NCBI GenBank assembly: GCA_025449515.1
Contig: JANWJI010000100.1
Location: 1 to 6,185 of the forward strand
DNA from: Nitrososphaeraceae archaeon
Lineage (GTDB): Archaea > Thermoproteota > Nitrososphaeria > Nitrososphaerales > Nitrososphaeraceae
Direction: 5' to 3'
DNA: 6,185 nucleotides
Part shown: in pieces, positions 1 through 5,884 of the stretch
How the letters are laid out: the number at the start of each line of letters is the position of its first letter
How positions within the stretch are numbered: the stretch's first letter is position 1
Position numbers and translations under genes: made by a program
The notes under the pieces: generated by a model
What the model was told of the DNA's origin: nothing
Database searches by the model: none
The model's input: only the letters and a program-made list of their open reading frames with translations

Positions 1-264
1 ATGGCTATCCATAACCAGATATATTCGGAACCAACCTTAATGATAGTTTCATCAATTATAAATTCGGTAATACGTATCTATCTTTCTGGAACTTAACATC
101 TCTGGTTTGTACTTTTGAATCCAGTCCTTGATGGCAGTATGACTTCTTTTAACAAATCTAGACACAGCTTTGGAAGTATTTCTTAGTGAAAGACCGAGGA
201 AATAAAGATACAGAGAATATGCTATTTCCTCAGGTTCTGTTCTCTTTCTTATTTGACACATCAT
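1..264 (-). pseudogene. IS6-like DDE transposase, 5' part, frameshifted
   Basis: From the ATG at 264 the first 60 or so codons encode a helix-turn-helix-like N-terminus (EEIAYSLYLYFLGLSLRNTS, then SHTAIKDWIQKYKP), as expected for DNA binding by IS6-type transposases. That frame stops at a TGA at 52-54. The protein clearly continues in the +1 frame, where 74 to 1 reads RITEFIIDETIIKVGSEY and then IWLWIA. The Asp-Glu-Thr in that segment matches the first catalytic acidic residue region of DDE transposases. Removing one base in the GATA at 78-75 would join the two parts smoothly. The +1 frame has its own TAG just upstream (about 82-80), which confines the shift to about 79-54. A lesion is the simplest reading. 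Programmed +1 frameshifting is possible but rare in insertion sequences. The rest of the gene is off the window. Confidence 0.65.
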
Positions 265-302
265 ATCCTATATCTGAGTCATAAAGTTATAGATTTTTCC
301 TT

Positions 303-316
303 AACTTTACAGAGCC
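303..316 (-). repeat. Putative IS6-type terminal inverted repeat (outer end)
   Basis: On the minus strand this reads GGCTCTGTAAAGTT, beginning at 316. The GG-Y-WCTGT start is shared with known IS6-family ends, and its position just upstream of the transposase start is as expected. Only one of the two repeats is in the window, so the length and exact edge are provisional. Position 316 lies 11 nt from the stop codon of the neighbouring ORF, so the element sits outside that ORF. Confidence 0.5.
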
Positions 317-327
317 GTTCTAGGGCA

Positions 328-789
328 CTATCTCAAATCTTCGAGCTCTTTTTCATCCCTATAATACTCAGGATTTAATCTAAAGCCTGATGTCGACTCA
401 TAGGGAATGTCACTCAACTTTAAATGATATTCAAGTCTTCGTCTCTTTAATTGCCTACCAAACCATAACACAAATTGTTGTTCTATCATACTTCCCTCTT
501 CCTTCTTGATTTCTGGATGGACCTCGAGTAAGCCCTCAACAAAAGAAGGGTCGAAGTACAACTGGAAAAAATCCCATCCCAAAGCCTTTCCAGTCGAAGA
601 GCATTCGCATTGACTTTTTGCGTGTATTCCCCACTCCAACTCTCCAATAAATTCCATGATTTTTTCTCTTTCCCTATCAAAGTTCAAACATGAACCAGAT
701 ACTATAATCGTTGGTGGTTTTTCAGCAAATTTTCTATTCAATCTCTCATTTCTATTAAGGATATTATTGTATTTAAAGTCAGCAATCAA
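328..789 (-). CDS. Hypothetical protein (about 153 aa), downstream of lysS
   Basis: I do not recognise this protein. The open frame has 153 codons and begins at a TTG (789) directly after an in-frame TGA, 27 nt past the lysS stop. Another TTG (741) is possible, and the first ATG is codon 45 (657). The product is soluble-looking, with no signal peptide or membrane segment. It has a short beta-like stretch (PPTIIVSGSC, 25-34), an alpha-helical stretch EREKIMEFIGELEW (40-53), a CEC pair at 61-63 that could bind metal or be incidental, an aromatic segment GWDFFQLYFDP (71-81), a basic run KRRR (115-118) and a charged C-terminus. The spacing suggests co-transcription with elp3-lysS. The missing ATG start could also mean the 5' part has been lost. 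The IS6-like element lies just beyond the stop and does not interrupt the frame. Confidence 0.5.
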   Translation of the reverse strand: MIADFKYNNILNRNERLNRKFAEKPPTIIVSGSCLNFDREREKIMEFIGELEWGIHAKSQCECSSTGKALGWDFFQLYFDPSFVEGLLEVHPEIKKEEGSMIEQQFVLWFGRQLKRRRLEYHLKLSDIPYESTSGFRLNPEYYRDEKELEDLR

Positions 790-816
790 TCAATGCCATC
801 AATATCCGAATCCAAA

Positions 817-2442
817 TTATATATATGCCTGAACTAAGTCGCATGTTCTTTCTATTCCCAGGTCAAGAACATAATTTCCGATTCTAGGTCCTCTATCTGC
901 ACCTACTAAAATCCTGTATAATATGGTAAAGAATTCTTTAATTCCGATCTCATTTCTTCTAGAAATATCAAAAATTCTTGATTGTAGATTTCTGGGAGAA
1001 TCCTCATAACTTTCTTTACCTTTGAATTCTCTTAATGCTTGAATTAATTCCTTTAGTGCAGCTTTATCCTTCCCGGTCAGGTCTATTTCTGACCTACGGT
1101 CATCCTGGAGACCTTGGTCATCGGCCCAGTTTGAGGCTAGCCTAATCTTGTCTGTCAAGATATCATTTTTCTCGGCGGCAATACCGTACTTTGCCAGCCT
1201 TCCATAAATTCTTTCAATCCTCTCAGCATCCACTGAGAAGAGTAATGCTTGCTGTACCAAAAGCCGATAGGGAACATGTTTTGAAGGACTAGGGGAGGGC
1301 TTTAAGTGATTCACGTATTCATAAATACCCTTTAGCTTTGCAAGTTTTATTTGATTTTCTTCTGAAGCTGTGCCAAAATACAAATCCTCATAAAAATCAT
1401 ACTCATCCATCAGTGAAGGTATATCATCTATGGAAACGTGTCTTGTTCCGGTAACTCGCTTATATAACAAAAGCAAAAGAGATTCAGGTGTTCCATATTC
1501 TAACCACATTTGAGGTGTTAGAACATTTCCTTTAGATTTGCTGATTTTTTTTCCAACTTTGTCAAGAAACATCTCATATCTTAGATGTAATGGATGAGAA
1601 TAGCCGAGTATGTCGCTAGATACCCAATCGTTAATCTTTACAGAGTCCATAATGTCCTTTCCATAAGCTTCAAATCGGATATCAAATGCCTGCCATCTAG
1701 CGGCAAATTCTACCTTCCAAGCAAGTTTACCATCTCCGTCATTAATGTTTGATTCACCGACGTATCCACATCCTTTAATTATTTCATTTCCTATTCGAGT
1801 GTCCAAACATGAATATGAGACCTTCATTTCTTGGGGGAAGTATTTCTCCCCTTTTGCAACGTATAGCCTATGGCAGTTTTGACAAATAGGAAAATAGGGA
1901 AGGGTTTGATTGTATTTGTCTTGTCCAATCATTGCTTGAATTCCGATCCCAAGACGGTTACTACTTTGCAGTATAGTATCAATTTGTTTTGACAACATGT
2001 TATTCTTGTAAGCCGCTGTGCCGCTCTGAAACTTGTACTTGATTCCAACTTTATCAAGTCCTTCCAGAAGCAGACAGCTCATATGAGCACCGTAGGAGGC
2101 ATGACAGTCACCAAACGGATCCGAAATGTCTGAGACGGGCTTGGCAATCTCTTTACGCAAAAAGTCAGGTAAGCCGGACGGGATCTTCCTTAACCCATCC
2201 ATATCATCGGAATATGCAATTAGCTCGCTTTTGTAACCGAGATTTTGAAGGGCAAGCGTTACGCCATATGCCCTAGCTGCGTCACCCATGCTACCTATGT
2301 GCGGAATACCGGATGCACCTAATCCACTTTCAACTCGTATAAGATTAGTATCTCTGCCTAGCTTGTGTTCTCTTGATATGAGATCATGTGCTATTTTATC
2401 AATCCAAGTCCCTTTGCCTATTATCTTCCCATTGATCTTCAT
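817..2442 (-). CDS. lysS: Lysyl-tRNA synthetase, class I (archaeal type)
   Basis: This cytoplasmic enzyme (EC 6.1.1.6) activates lysine with ATP and charges tRNA-Lys. It is the class I form typical of archaea and some bacteria, unrelated in fold to the class II LysRS of E. coli. The 541-residue product is full length. The Rossmann catalytic domain carries the HIGH-type motif GIPHIG at 45-50 and the KMSKS-type motif KISKS at 299-303, followed by GNVLTPQMW. Four cysteines (187, 190, 212, 225) lie in the insertion between them and could bind zinc. The C-terminal helical anticodon-binding region ends with the family-typical GADRGPRIGNYVLDLG (514-529). The ATG start at 2442 lies 4 nt after the elp3 stop (TGA-gaac-ATG), which implies one transcript and probably translational coupling. 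I see no strong Shine-Dalgarno sequence. The gene has no frameshift or missing motif. Confidence 0.97.
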   Translation of the reverse strand: MKINGKIIGKGTWIDKIAHDLISREHKLGRDTNLIRVESGLGASGIPHIGSMGDAARAYGVTLALQNLGYKSELIAYSDDMDGLRKIPSGLPDFLRKEIAKPVSDISDPFGDCHASYGAHMSCLLLEGLDKVGIKYKFQSGTAAYKNNMLSKQIDTILQSSNRLGIGIQAMIGQDKYNQTLPYFPICQNCHRLYVAKGEKYFPQEMKVSYSCLDTRIGNEIIKGCGYVGESNINDGDGKLAWKVEFAARWQAFDIRFEAYGKDIMDSVKINDWVSSDILGYSHPLHLRYEMFLDKVGKKISKSKGNVLTPQMWLEYGTPESLLLLLYKRVTGTRHVSIDDIPSLMDEYDFYEDLYFGTASEENQIKLAKLKGIYEYVNHLKPSPSPSKHVPYRLLVQQALLFSVDAERIERIYGRLAKYGIAAEKNDILTDKIRLASNWADDQGLQDDRRSEIDLTGKDKAALKELIQALREFKGKESYEDSPRNLQSRIFDISRRNEIGIKEFFTILYRILVGADRGPRIGNYVLDLGIERTCDLVQAYI

Positions 2443-2446
2443 GTTC

Positions 2447-4102
2447 TCATCTTAACCCCTTTGTCATGTACGGACCATTTTGATGATATCCAAATTTCCG
2501 ATAATATTCCCTTGTTCCAACCGCACTTATCACTGACAAATTGTTGATCCCAAACTCATTCTTGACTATACTCTCTGCTTCATTCAGCATACCTAACCCA
2601 AATCCTTTATGCTGGTATTTGTCAGATCCAGTCTTTTGGCCAACGTCAACTGCTTGACCGTAGACATGCAATTCCCTTACTAGGGCAACACCACTTTCAT
2701 CTTTTGTTTTTAACAACTTTATTAAGGGATTATTAGTATGCCGCAAGCGCAAAAAACCTAGAATAACTGATCTATCTTGATTTTCATACGACAGAAAGAC
2801 CTCGTGGCCGTCAGAGGCGTCATAGTCTATCCTATTCAGAACCACCTTGTCTCCAGACAAGTACGAGTTGCCGTTTTGGAGTCCGACCTCTCTACATCTG
2901 ATACATTTACACTTTAATCCTATTTTCTTCAGTTCTTCCAATGCTAACTGTCTTAGGTTTCCACATTTAGGTCCACTTCGTATATCCTTAGATTCAATTT
3001 CTCGCTGGACTCGCATAATTCTAACCCAAGGAGGTACTATCTTCTTCACTTCAATCAAGATTTTTATCATATCCTCATCAGTGTATGCATTGTACCTTCC
3101 ACTTTTATACAGATTGAATAAACCAGTGCCCTCCAAAACAAGGGTGGGATAAATCTTTATCATATCTGGTTTAAATGAAGGATGATAAAATAAAGTCTTA
3201 AAATCAGTAATGTCATTTTCCGGAGTAGTGTTAGGTAGTCCTGGCATCATGTGTGCTACAATCTTGCAGCCACCATCCCTAGTGATCTGGAAGGATTCGA
3301 TTACATCCTTAAGTGTGTGTCCCCGATTAACAGTGCGATAAACATTATCTCGTAAAGATTGAACTCCGATCTCTACTCTAGTAACACCAAGTTCAAGCAA
3401 CAACTCGACTTGTTTCCGCTTGCAGTAATCAGGTTTTGTTTCGACCGTCAGACCCACGCATCTCGACTCACTTGTTTCATTAAACTTCTTCGCTTGTTCA
3501 AGTGTAGATGAAAGGTCTCGTTTCTCCCCAAATCTATTCAAGGCATCAAAACATCCTTTGACAAATTCCAGTTGATATTCATCAGGCAAGAAGGGAAATG
3601 TTCCGCCAACTATAACAACTTCTATTTTTGATATACTATGCCCCCGAGATTCCAGCTGATGTAGCTTATAAACTACCTGTTTGAATGAATCATAATTTGA
3701 TTTCTGAGCTATCCTTGTGGACGGTTCAGATCCAGTATAGCTTAGCGGCGTATTATGTTCGATTCCACCTGGACAGTAGATACAGCGGCCGTGTGGGCAC
3801 TCGTACGGTTTTGGCATAACAGCGACCACTGCAACTCCAGAAGCAGTTTTGATAGGTCTGACCATTAAGGTCTTCCGATACTCGCTGTCAAAGGGTAAGA
3901 ATCGAATTATACTTTCGTTTTTTGGTATTGAAGTCAAATGATATGAAGCTGAAATCTCTCTTAATGTTTTTGATATCTCAGCAGTTGTCATTTTTGGTTT
4001 CATTGTTATTCTGTTCGCAATCTCATTGCAGGCCAGGGTATAGGCAGTTGACGAATTCAGAATTGAACCTGCAGGCTTTCTTGCGGCCTTCTTATCTTCC
4101 AA
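2447..4102 (-). CDS. elp3: Elp3-family tRNA U34 carboxymethyltransferase (radical SAM + GNAT)
   Basis: Archaeal Elp3 works without the other Elongator subunits. It uses a radical-SAM centre and acetyl-CoA to form 5-carboxymethyluridine at wobble position 34 of tRNAs. Residues are counted from the TTG at 4102 (551 aa). The N-terminal helical domain YTLACNEIANRI begins near residue 21. The 4Fe-4S cysteines are C102, C107 and C110 in CPHGRCIYCPGG. GGTF is at 166-169 and VETKPDYC at 220-227. GNLRQ (381-385) and CKCIRCRE (398-405) follow in the metal-binding region. The C-terminal GNAT domain contains QHKGFGLGML (497-506, acetyl-CoA loop) and GTREYYRKFGY (529-539). The start is uncertain. The frame stays open to a TTG at 4165, but that adds 21 residues of AT-rich, isoleucine-rich sequence overlapping a good TATA element. 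The first ATG (4003) would cut into the conserved N-terminal helix. The gene leads the operon with lysS. Confidence 0.95.
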   Translation of the reverse strand: MEDKKAARKPAGSILNSSTAYTLACNEIANRITMKPKMTTAEISKTLREISASYHLTSIPKNESIIRFLPFDSEYRKTLMVRPIKTASGVAVVAVMPKPYECPHGRCIYCPGGIEHNTPLSYTGSEPSTRIAQKSNYDSFKQVVYKLHQLESRGHSISKIEVVIVGGTFPFLPDEYQLEFVKGCFDALNRFGEKRDLSSTLEQAKKFNETSESRCVGLTVETKPDYCKRKQVELLLELGVTRVEIGVQSLRDNVYRTVNRGHTLKDVIESFQITRDGGCKIVAHMMPGLPNTTPENDITDFKTLFYHPSFKPDMIKIYPTLVLEGTGLFNLYKSGRYNAYTDEDMIKILIEVKKIVPPWVRIMRVQREIESKDIRSGPKCGNLRQLALEELKKIGLKCKCIRCREVGLQNGNSYLSGDKVVLNRIDYDASDGHEVFLSYENQDRSVILGFLRLRHTNNPLIKLLKTKDESGVALVRELHVYGQAVDVGQKTGSDKYQHKGFGLGMLNEAESIVKNEFGINNLSVISAVGTREYYRKFGYHQNGPYMTKGLR

Positions 4103-4121
4103 TTGTGAAAAAATAATTAGG

Positions 4122-4140
4122 ATAATTAATATTAATTTTT
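4122..4140 (-). promoter_or_regulatory. Candidate archaeal promoter (BRE/TATA) for elp3-lysS
   Basis: The minus strand here reads AAAAATTAATATTAATTAT, a strong TATA-like tract preceded by a purine-rich stretch (GAAAGAC) that could serve as a BRE. Its centre is about 27 nt upstream of the TTG at 4102, the spacing expected for a leaderless archaeal transcript starting at that codon. This is the main reason for preferring that start. The region is AT-rich throughout, so the match could arise by chance. Confidence 0.4.
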
Positions 4141-4170
4141 GTCTTTCGAATTTGATGTAGGTCAATAGAT

Positions 4171-4356
4171 TTAAGTTGAAATATCAATTGAATCCTCACA
4201 TGAACTAACAAATATTTGACCAGTTAACGATATCGTAGGATTATCGTAGACCTTTTTAACGTTTATTCCGATACAAAGTGGATACGTGTGGGGTGAATAA
4301 ACTTTAGACAAAACGAGATCCGATAGTATTGATAAATCTGAAATAGACCAGTACAT
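4171..4356 (-). CDS. Doubtful small ORF (61 aa) upstream of elp3
   Basis: I do not recognise this product. The open frame runs from an ATG at 4356 (a TTG lies one codon earlier) to a TAA at 4171. The peptide has no signal peptide or clear transmembrane helix, has two cysteines, and alternates beta-prone residues (TYPLCIGINVKKVYDNPTIS in the middle). A TATA-like sequence at 4388-4394 lies about 35 nt upstream, which would suit a short-leader transcript. Against it are the short length, AT-rich context, absence of a visible ribosome binding site and no known relative. It lies in the same reading frame as purM, separated from it by two TAG codons. It may be a small gene, a decayed remnant or chance. 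Confidence 0.25.
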   Translation of the reverse strand: MYWSISDLSILSDLVLSKVYSPHTYPLCIGINVKKVYDNPTISLTGQIFVSSCEDSIDIST

Positions 4357-4387
4357 CAAATAGAGATTGGCCTAATAGATTTCTTTG

Positions 4388-4394
4388 TAATATA
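4388..4394 (-). promoter_or_regulatory. Weak TATA-like element upstream of the 61-aa ORF
   Basis: The minus strand reads TATATTA, centred about 35 nt before the ATG at 4356. This would give a leader of under 10 nt if transcription begins at the usual archaeal distance. The element is short and lies in AT-rich sequence, so support is slight. It would serve only the doubtful small ORF. Confidence 0.18.
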
Positions 4395-4479
4395 CACCGT
4401 GTTCAACTGCGGGATTCTTCCACAAATCAATGGATAAATATGGCACAGTACAGAAAAAATTTGACTTTAAAGCAATCTT

Positions 4480-4506
4480 AAAAAAATATTCTATCTGAAA
4501 TTCAGA
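4480..4506 (-). terminator. purM: Palindrome plus T7 tract after purM
   Basis: Just after the purM stop (TAG at 4512-4510) there is a 13-bp palindrome with a single central base, TCTGAA-A-TTCAGA on the plus strand (4494-4506). On the minus strand it is followed by seven consecutive Ts (4486-4480), and a second run of six Ts lies at 4459-4454. Poly-T alone can terminate archaeal RNA polymerase. The palindrome may add a hairpin or be a protein-binding site. The arrangement separates purM from the elp3 operon. Confidence 0.6.
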
Positions 4507-4509
4507 ATG

Positions 4510-5562
4510 CTATAGAGTGAGATTTCTGCCACGTATTCTAATTTGAACTTCTCCGCTACCATGACCAACTACGTGTCCAACGCAGGTGCATGGCATTCCG
4601 TGCTTCTCAATTATGTCAATAGCATCGTCGACAGCAGACTGCGGGAGCACTACACAAAAACCAATTCCCATATTAAAAGTTCTGTACATTTCCCTAGTCT
4701 GTATATGACCTTCTTTTTGAATGATCTTGAATATGTCGAGAGGTATAGGTAGGTTATCGAGCCTATAATTCACAGTACTGTTGAGCCTTGAGAATTTGGT
4801 AAATGAACCTCCTGTTACGTGCAACAGTCCGTGAAGAGGGATGTTGACCTTCTCGATCAACTTGATGACTGGGCGAACATATATCCTTGTAGGAGTTAGC
4901 ATCATTTCCCCAATCGTTTGGTTGGCATCGCTCATAAAATCCGTGATAGAGTATCTAGATAGAAGAACCTTCCGTGCGAGCGTATATCCGTTGGAGTGGA
5001 GACCACTGCTACCAATGCCGATGATAGCGTCTGCTTCCTTGATCTTGTTGCCCATTGTCAATTTATTTTTGGTACGAACGATTCCAAATGCCATACCTAC
5101 TAGGTCAAATGTTCTTGCGTGGTTGTGATCTGCCAGAAGATCGGGTATCACTGCTGTCTCTCCACCAACTATTGGTACGTTGGCATCCTTCGCTCCTTTT
5201 ACGAGCCCGGTAGCAATGTTTCTTAGTAGAGTAGAGTCCGGAACCTTCACTGCAATGTAGTCAACAAATCCTGTTGGTATAGCACCAACGCAAATAATAT
5301 CATTTACGTTCATCGCGACGCAATCAATTCCAACGGTGTCAAAACGATCCATCATTTGAGAAACAATTAATTTTGTTCCTACCCCATCAGTGTGTAGTGC
5401 AAAAATTTTACCATCAACTTCGATAAGCCCAGCATAATGCCCAAATCCTGAGAGAACCCTTCCATGATTTAGGAACGAATGAGAAGATGATATTATCCTT
5501 CCAATAGAATTTTGAGCTCTATTTACCTTTTTGATGTCTAATCCAGTACCTTTGTATGTCAT
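4510..5562 (-). CDS. purM: Phosphoribosylformylglycinamidine cyclo-ligase (AIR synthetase)
   Basis: PurM (EC 6.3.3.1) closes the imidazole ring of FGAM with ATP to give 5-aminoimidazole ribonucleotide, a middle step of cytoplasmic de novo purine synthesis. The 350-residue product is the usual family length. Visible family motifs are HTDGVGTK (57-64), AMNVNDI (83-89), GGETA (133-137), GSSGLHSNGYTLAR (184-197), HVTGGSFTK (248-256) and FNMGIGF (296-302). Together they cover the ATP-binding N-terminal half and the C-terminal half of the PurM/PurL-type fold. I chose the ATG at 5562, which gives the typical MTYKGTGLDI start, over the in-frame TTG at 5577. A TATA-like element lies about 25 nt upstream of this ATG, which fits a leaderless transcript. 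No other pur gene lies in the window, and purM appears to be transcribed alone. Confidence 0.97.
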   Translation of the reverse strand: MTYKGTGLDIKKVNRAQNSIGRIISSSHSFLNHGRVLSGFGHYAGLIEVDGKIFALHTDGVGTKLIVSQMMDRFDTVGIDCVAMNVNDIICVGAIPTGFVDYIAVKVPDSTLLRNIATGLVKGAKDANVPIVGGETAVIPDLLADHNHARTFDLVGMAFGIVRTKNKLTMGNKIKEADAIIGIGSSGLHSNGYTLARKVLLSRYSITDFMSDANQTIGEMMLTPTRIYVRPVIKLIEKVNIPLHGLLHVTGGSFTKFSRLNSTVNYRLDNLPIPLDIFKIIQKEGHIQTREMYRTFNMGIGFCVVLPQSAVDDAIDIIEKHGMPCTCVGHVVGHGSGEVQIRIRGRNLTL

Positions 5563-5582
5563 CTTATTTATTCTCAAATCTC

Positions 5583-5591
5583 AATATTATT
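5583..5591 (-). promoter_or_regulatory. purM: Candidate TATA box of purM
   Basis: The minus strand reads AATAATATT, centred about 25 nt upstream of the ATG at 5562, which is the expected distance for a leaderless archaeal mRNA. With this promoter the alternative TTG at 5577 would lie upstream of the transcription start, which supports the ATG. The flanking sequence is AT-rich but less uniform than at elp3. Confidence 0.45.
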
Positions 5592-5686
5592 GTAAGTGGA
5601 TACATATTACTTTTGACATGACGACCGAGATAAGGGCAAAAAGGATGACATTCCTGCCCATGTAGATCACATGAAGGATCGAAGAT

Positions 5687-5884
5687 ATGAATAGAAAAAG
5701 TACTAGGGACTATTCTAAGCTGGTTCTATTTTCTGGTACCGGTTATACAGCTGACTACCAGTATATGTCTTATAAAAGCAGATCAAACACAATGACACTG
5801 TATGAACCAATTCCGCCAACTGAAAACAGGAAATGGCCGCTACTTGTCTGCCAAATATTCTACTTGATAGTCGGATTTTTATGA
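5687..5884 (+). CDS. Doubtful small ORF (65 aa), opposite strand to purM
   Basis: I do not recognise this product. An ATG at 5687 has an AGGA about 8 nt upstream that could act as a ribosome binding site, and the frame ends in TGA at 5882-5884. The peptide begins basic (MNRKSTRDYSK), has a tyrosine/serine-rich middle, and ends in a hydrophobic stretch LLVCQIFYLIVGFL that could be a C-terminal membrane anchor. T-rich runs at about 5990-6000 and T7 at 6027-6033 could terminate a plus-strand transcript. It would be the only plus-strand gene here and could easily be a chance ORF or remnant. Confidence 0.22.
   Translation: MNRKSTRDYSKLVLFSGTGYTADYQYMSYKSRSNTMTLYEPIPPTENRKWPLLVCQIFYLIVGFL

Larger units (their letters stand above)
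1..316 (-). mobile_element. Partial IS6-like insertion sequence, transposase-5' end
   Basis: This is the transposase-proximal end of an insertion sequence that continues past the left edge of the window. Two things support it. A transposase-like reading frame starts at 264 and runs leftward. About 50 nt outside that start, the minus strand reads GGCTCTGTAAAGTT (316 to 303), which resembles the terminal inverted repeats of the IS6 family (IS26 begins GGCACTGTTGCAAA and IS257 begins GGTTCTGTTGCAAAGTT). The gap between tip and start codon also fits that family. The outer boundary would then be 316/317, and 317-324 (gttctagg) would be one copy of an 8-bp target duplication. The second copy and the other inverted repeat are outside the window, so neither can be confirmed. 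The family assignment comes from memory of these motifs. Confidence 0.6.

Noticed and set aside
486..680. Second minus-strand ORF (64 codons) inside the 153-codon ORF
   Set aside because: It overlaps a longer frame on the same strand in another phase, and its composition looks less protein-like. I kept the longer frame, though neither has a known family.
2847..3152. Plus-strand 101-codon ORF opposite elp3
   Set aside because: It lies wholly antisense to a gene with clear Elp3 motifs, and its low-complexity Ser/Leu/Ile-rich translation looks like a shadow frame.
3922..4116. Plus-strand 64-codon ORF opposite the elp3 5' end
   Set aside because: It is antisense to the conserved elp3 N-terminus, has no family features and is best explained as a shadow frame.
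4372..4512. Amber codons after purM read as pyrrolysine
   Set aside because: Thaumarchaeota are not known to encode pyrrolysine, PurM is already full length at the first TAG, and a terminator follows at once.
4543..5128. Two plus-strand ORFs opposite purM (4543-4752 and 4841-5128)
   Set aside because: Both lie inside the intact purM frame with all its motifs, and neither has a promoter or recognisable domain.
3602..5820. 10-base identity ttccgccaac at about 3601 and about 5811
   Set aside because: This is a single pair of short matches, one inside elp3 coding sequence and one in a spacer, with no flanking similarity.
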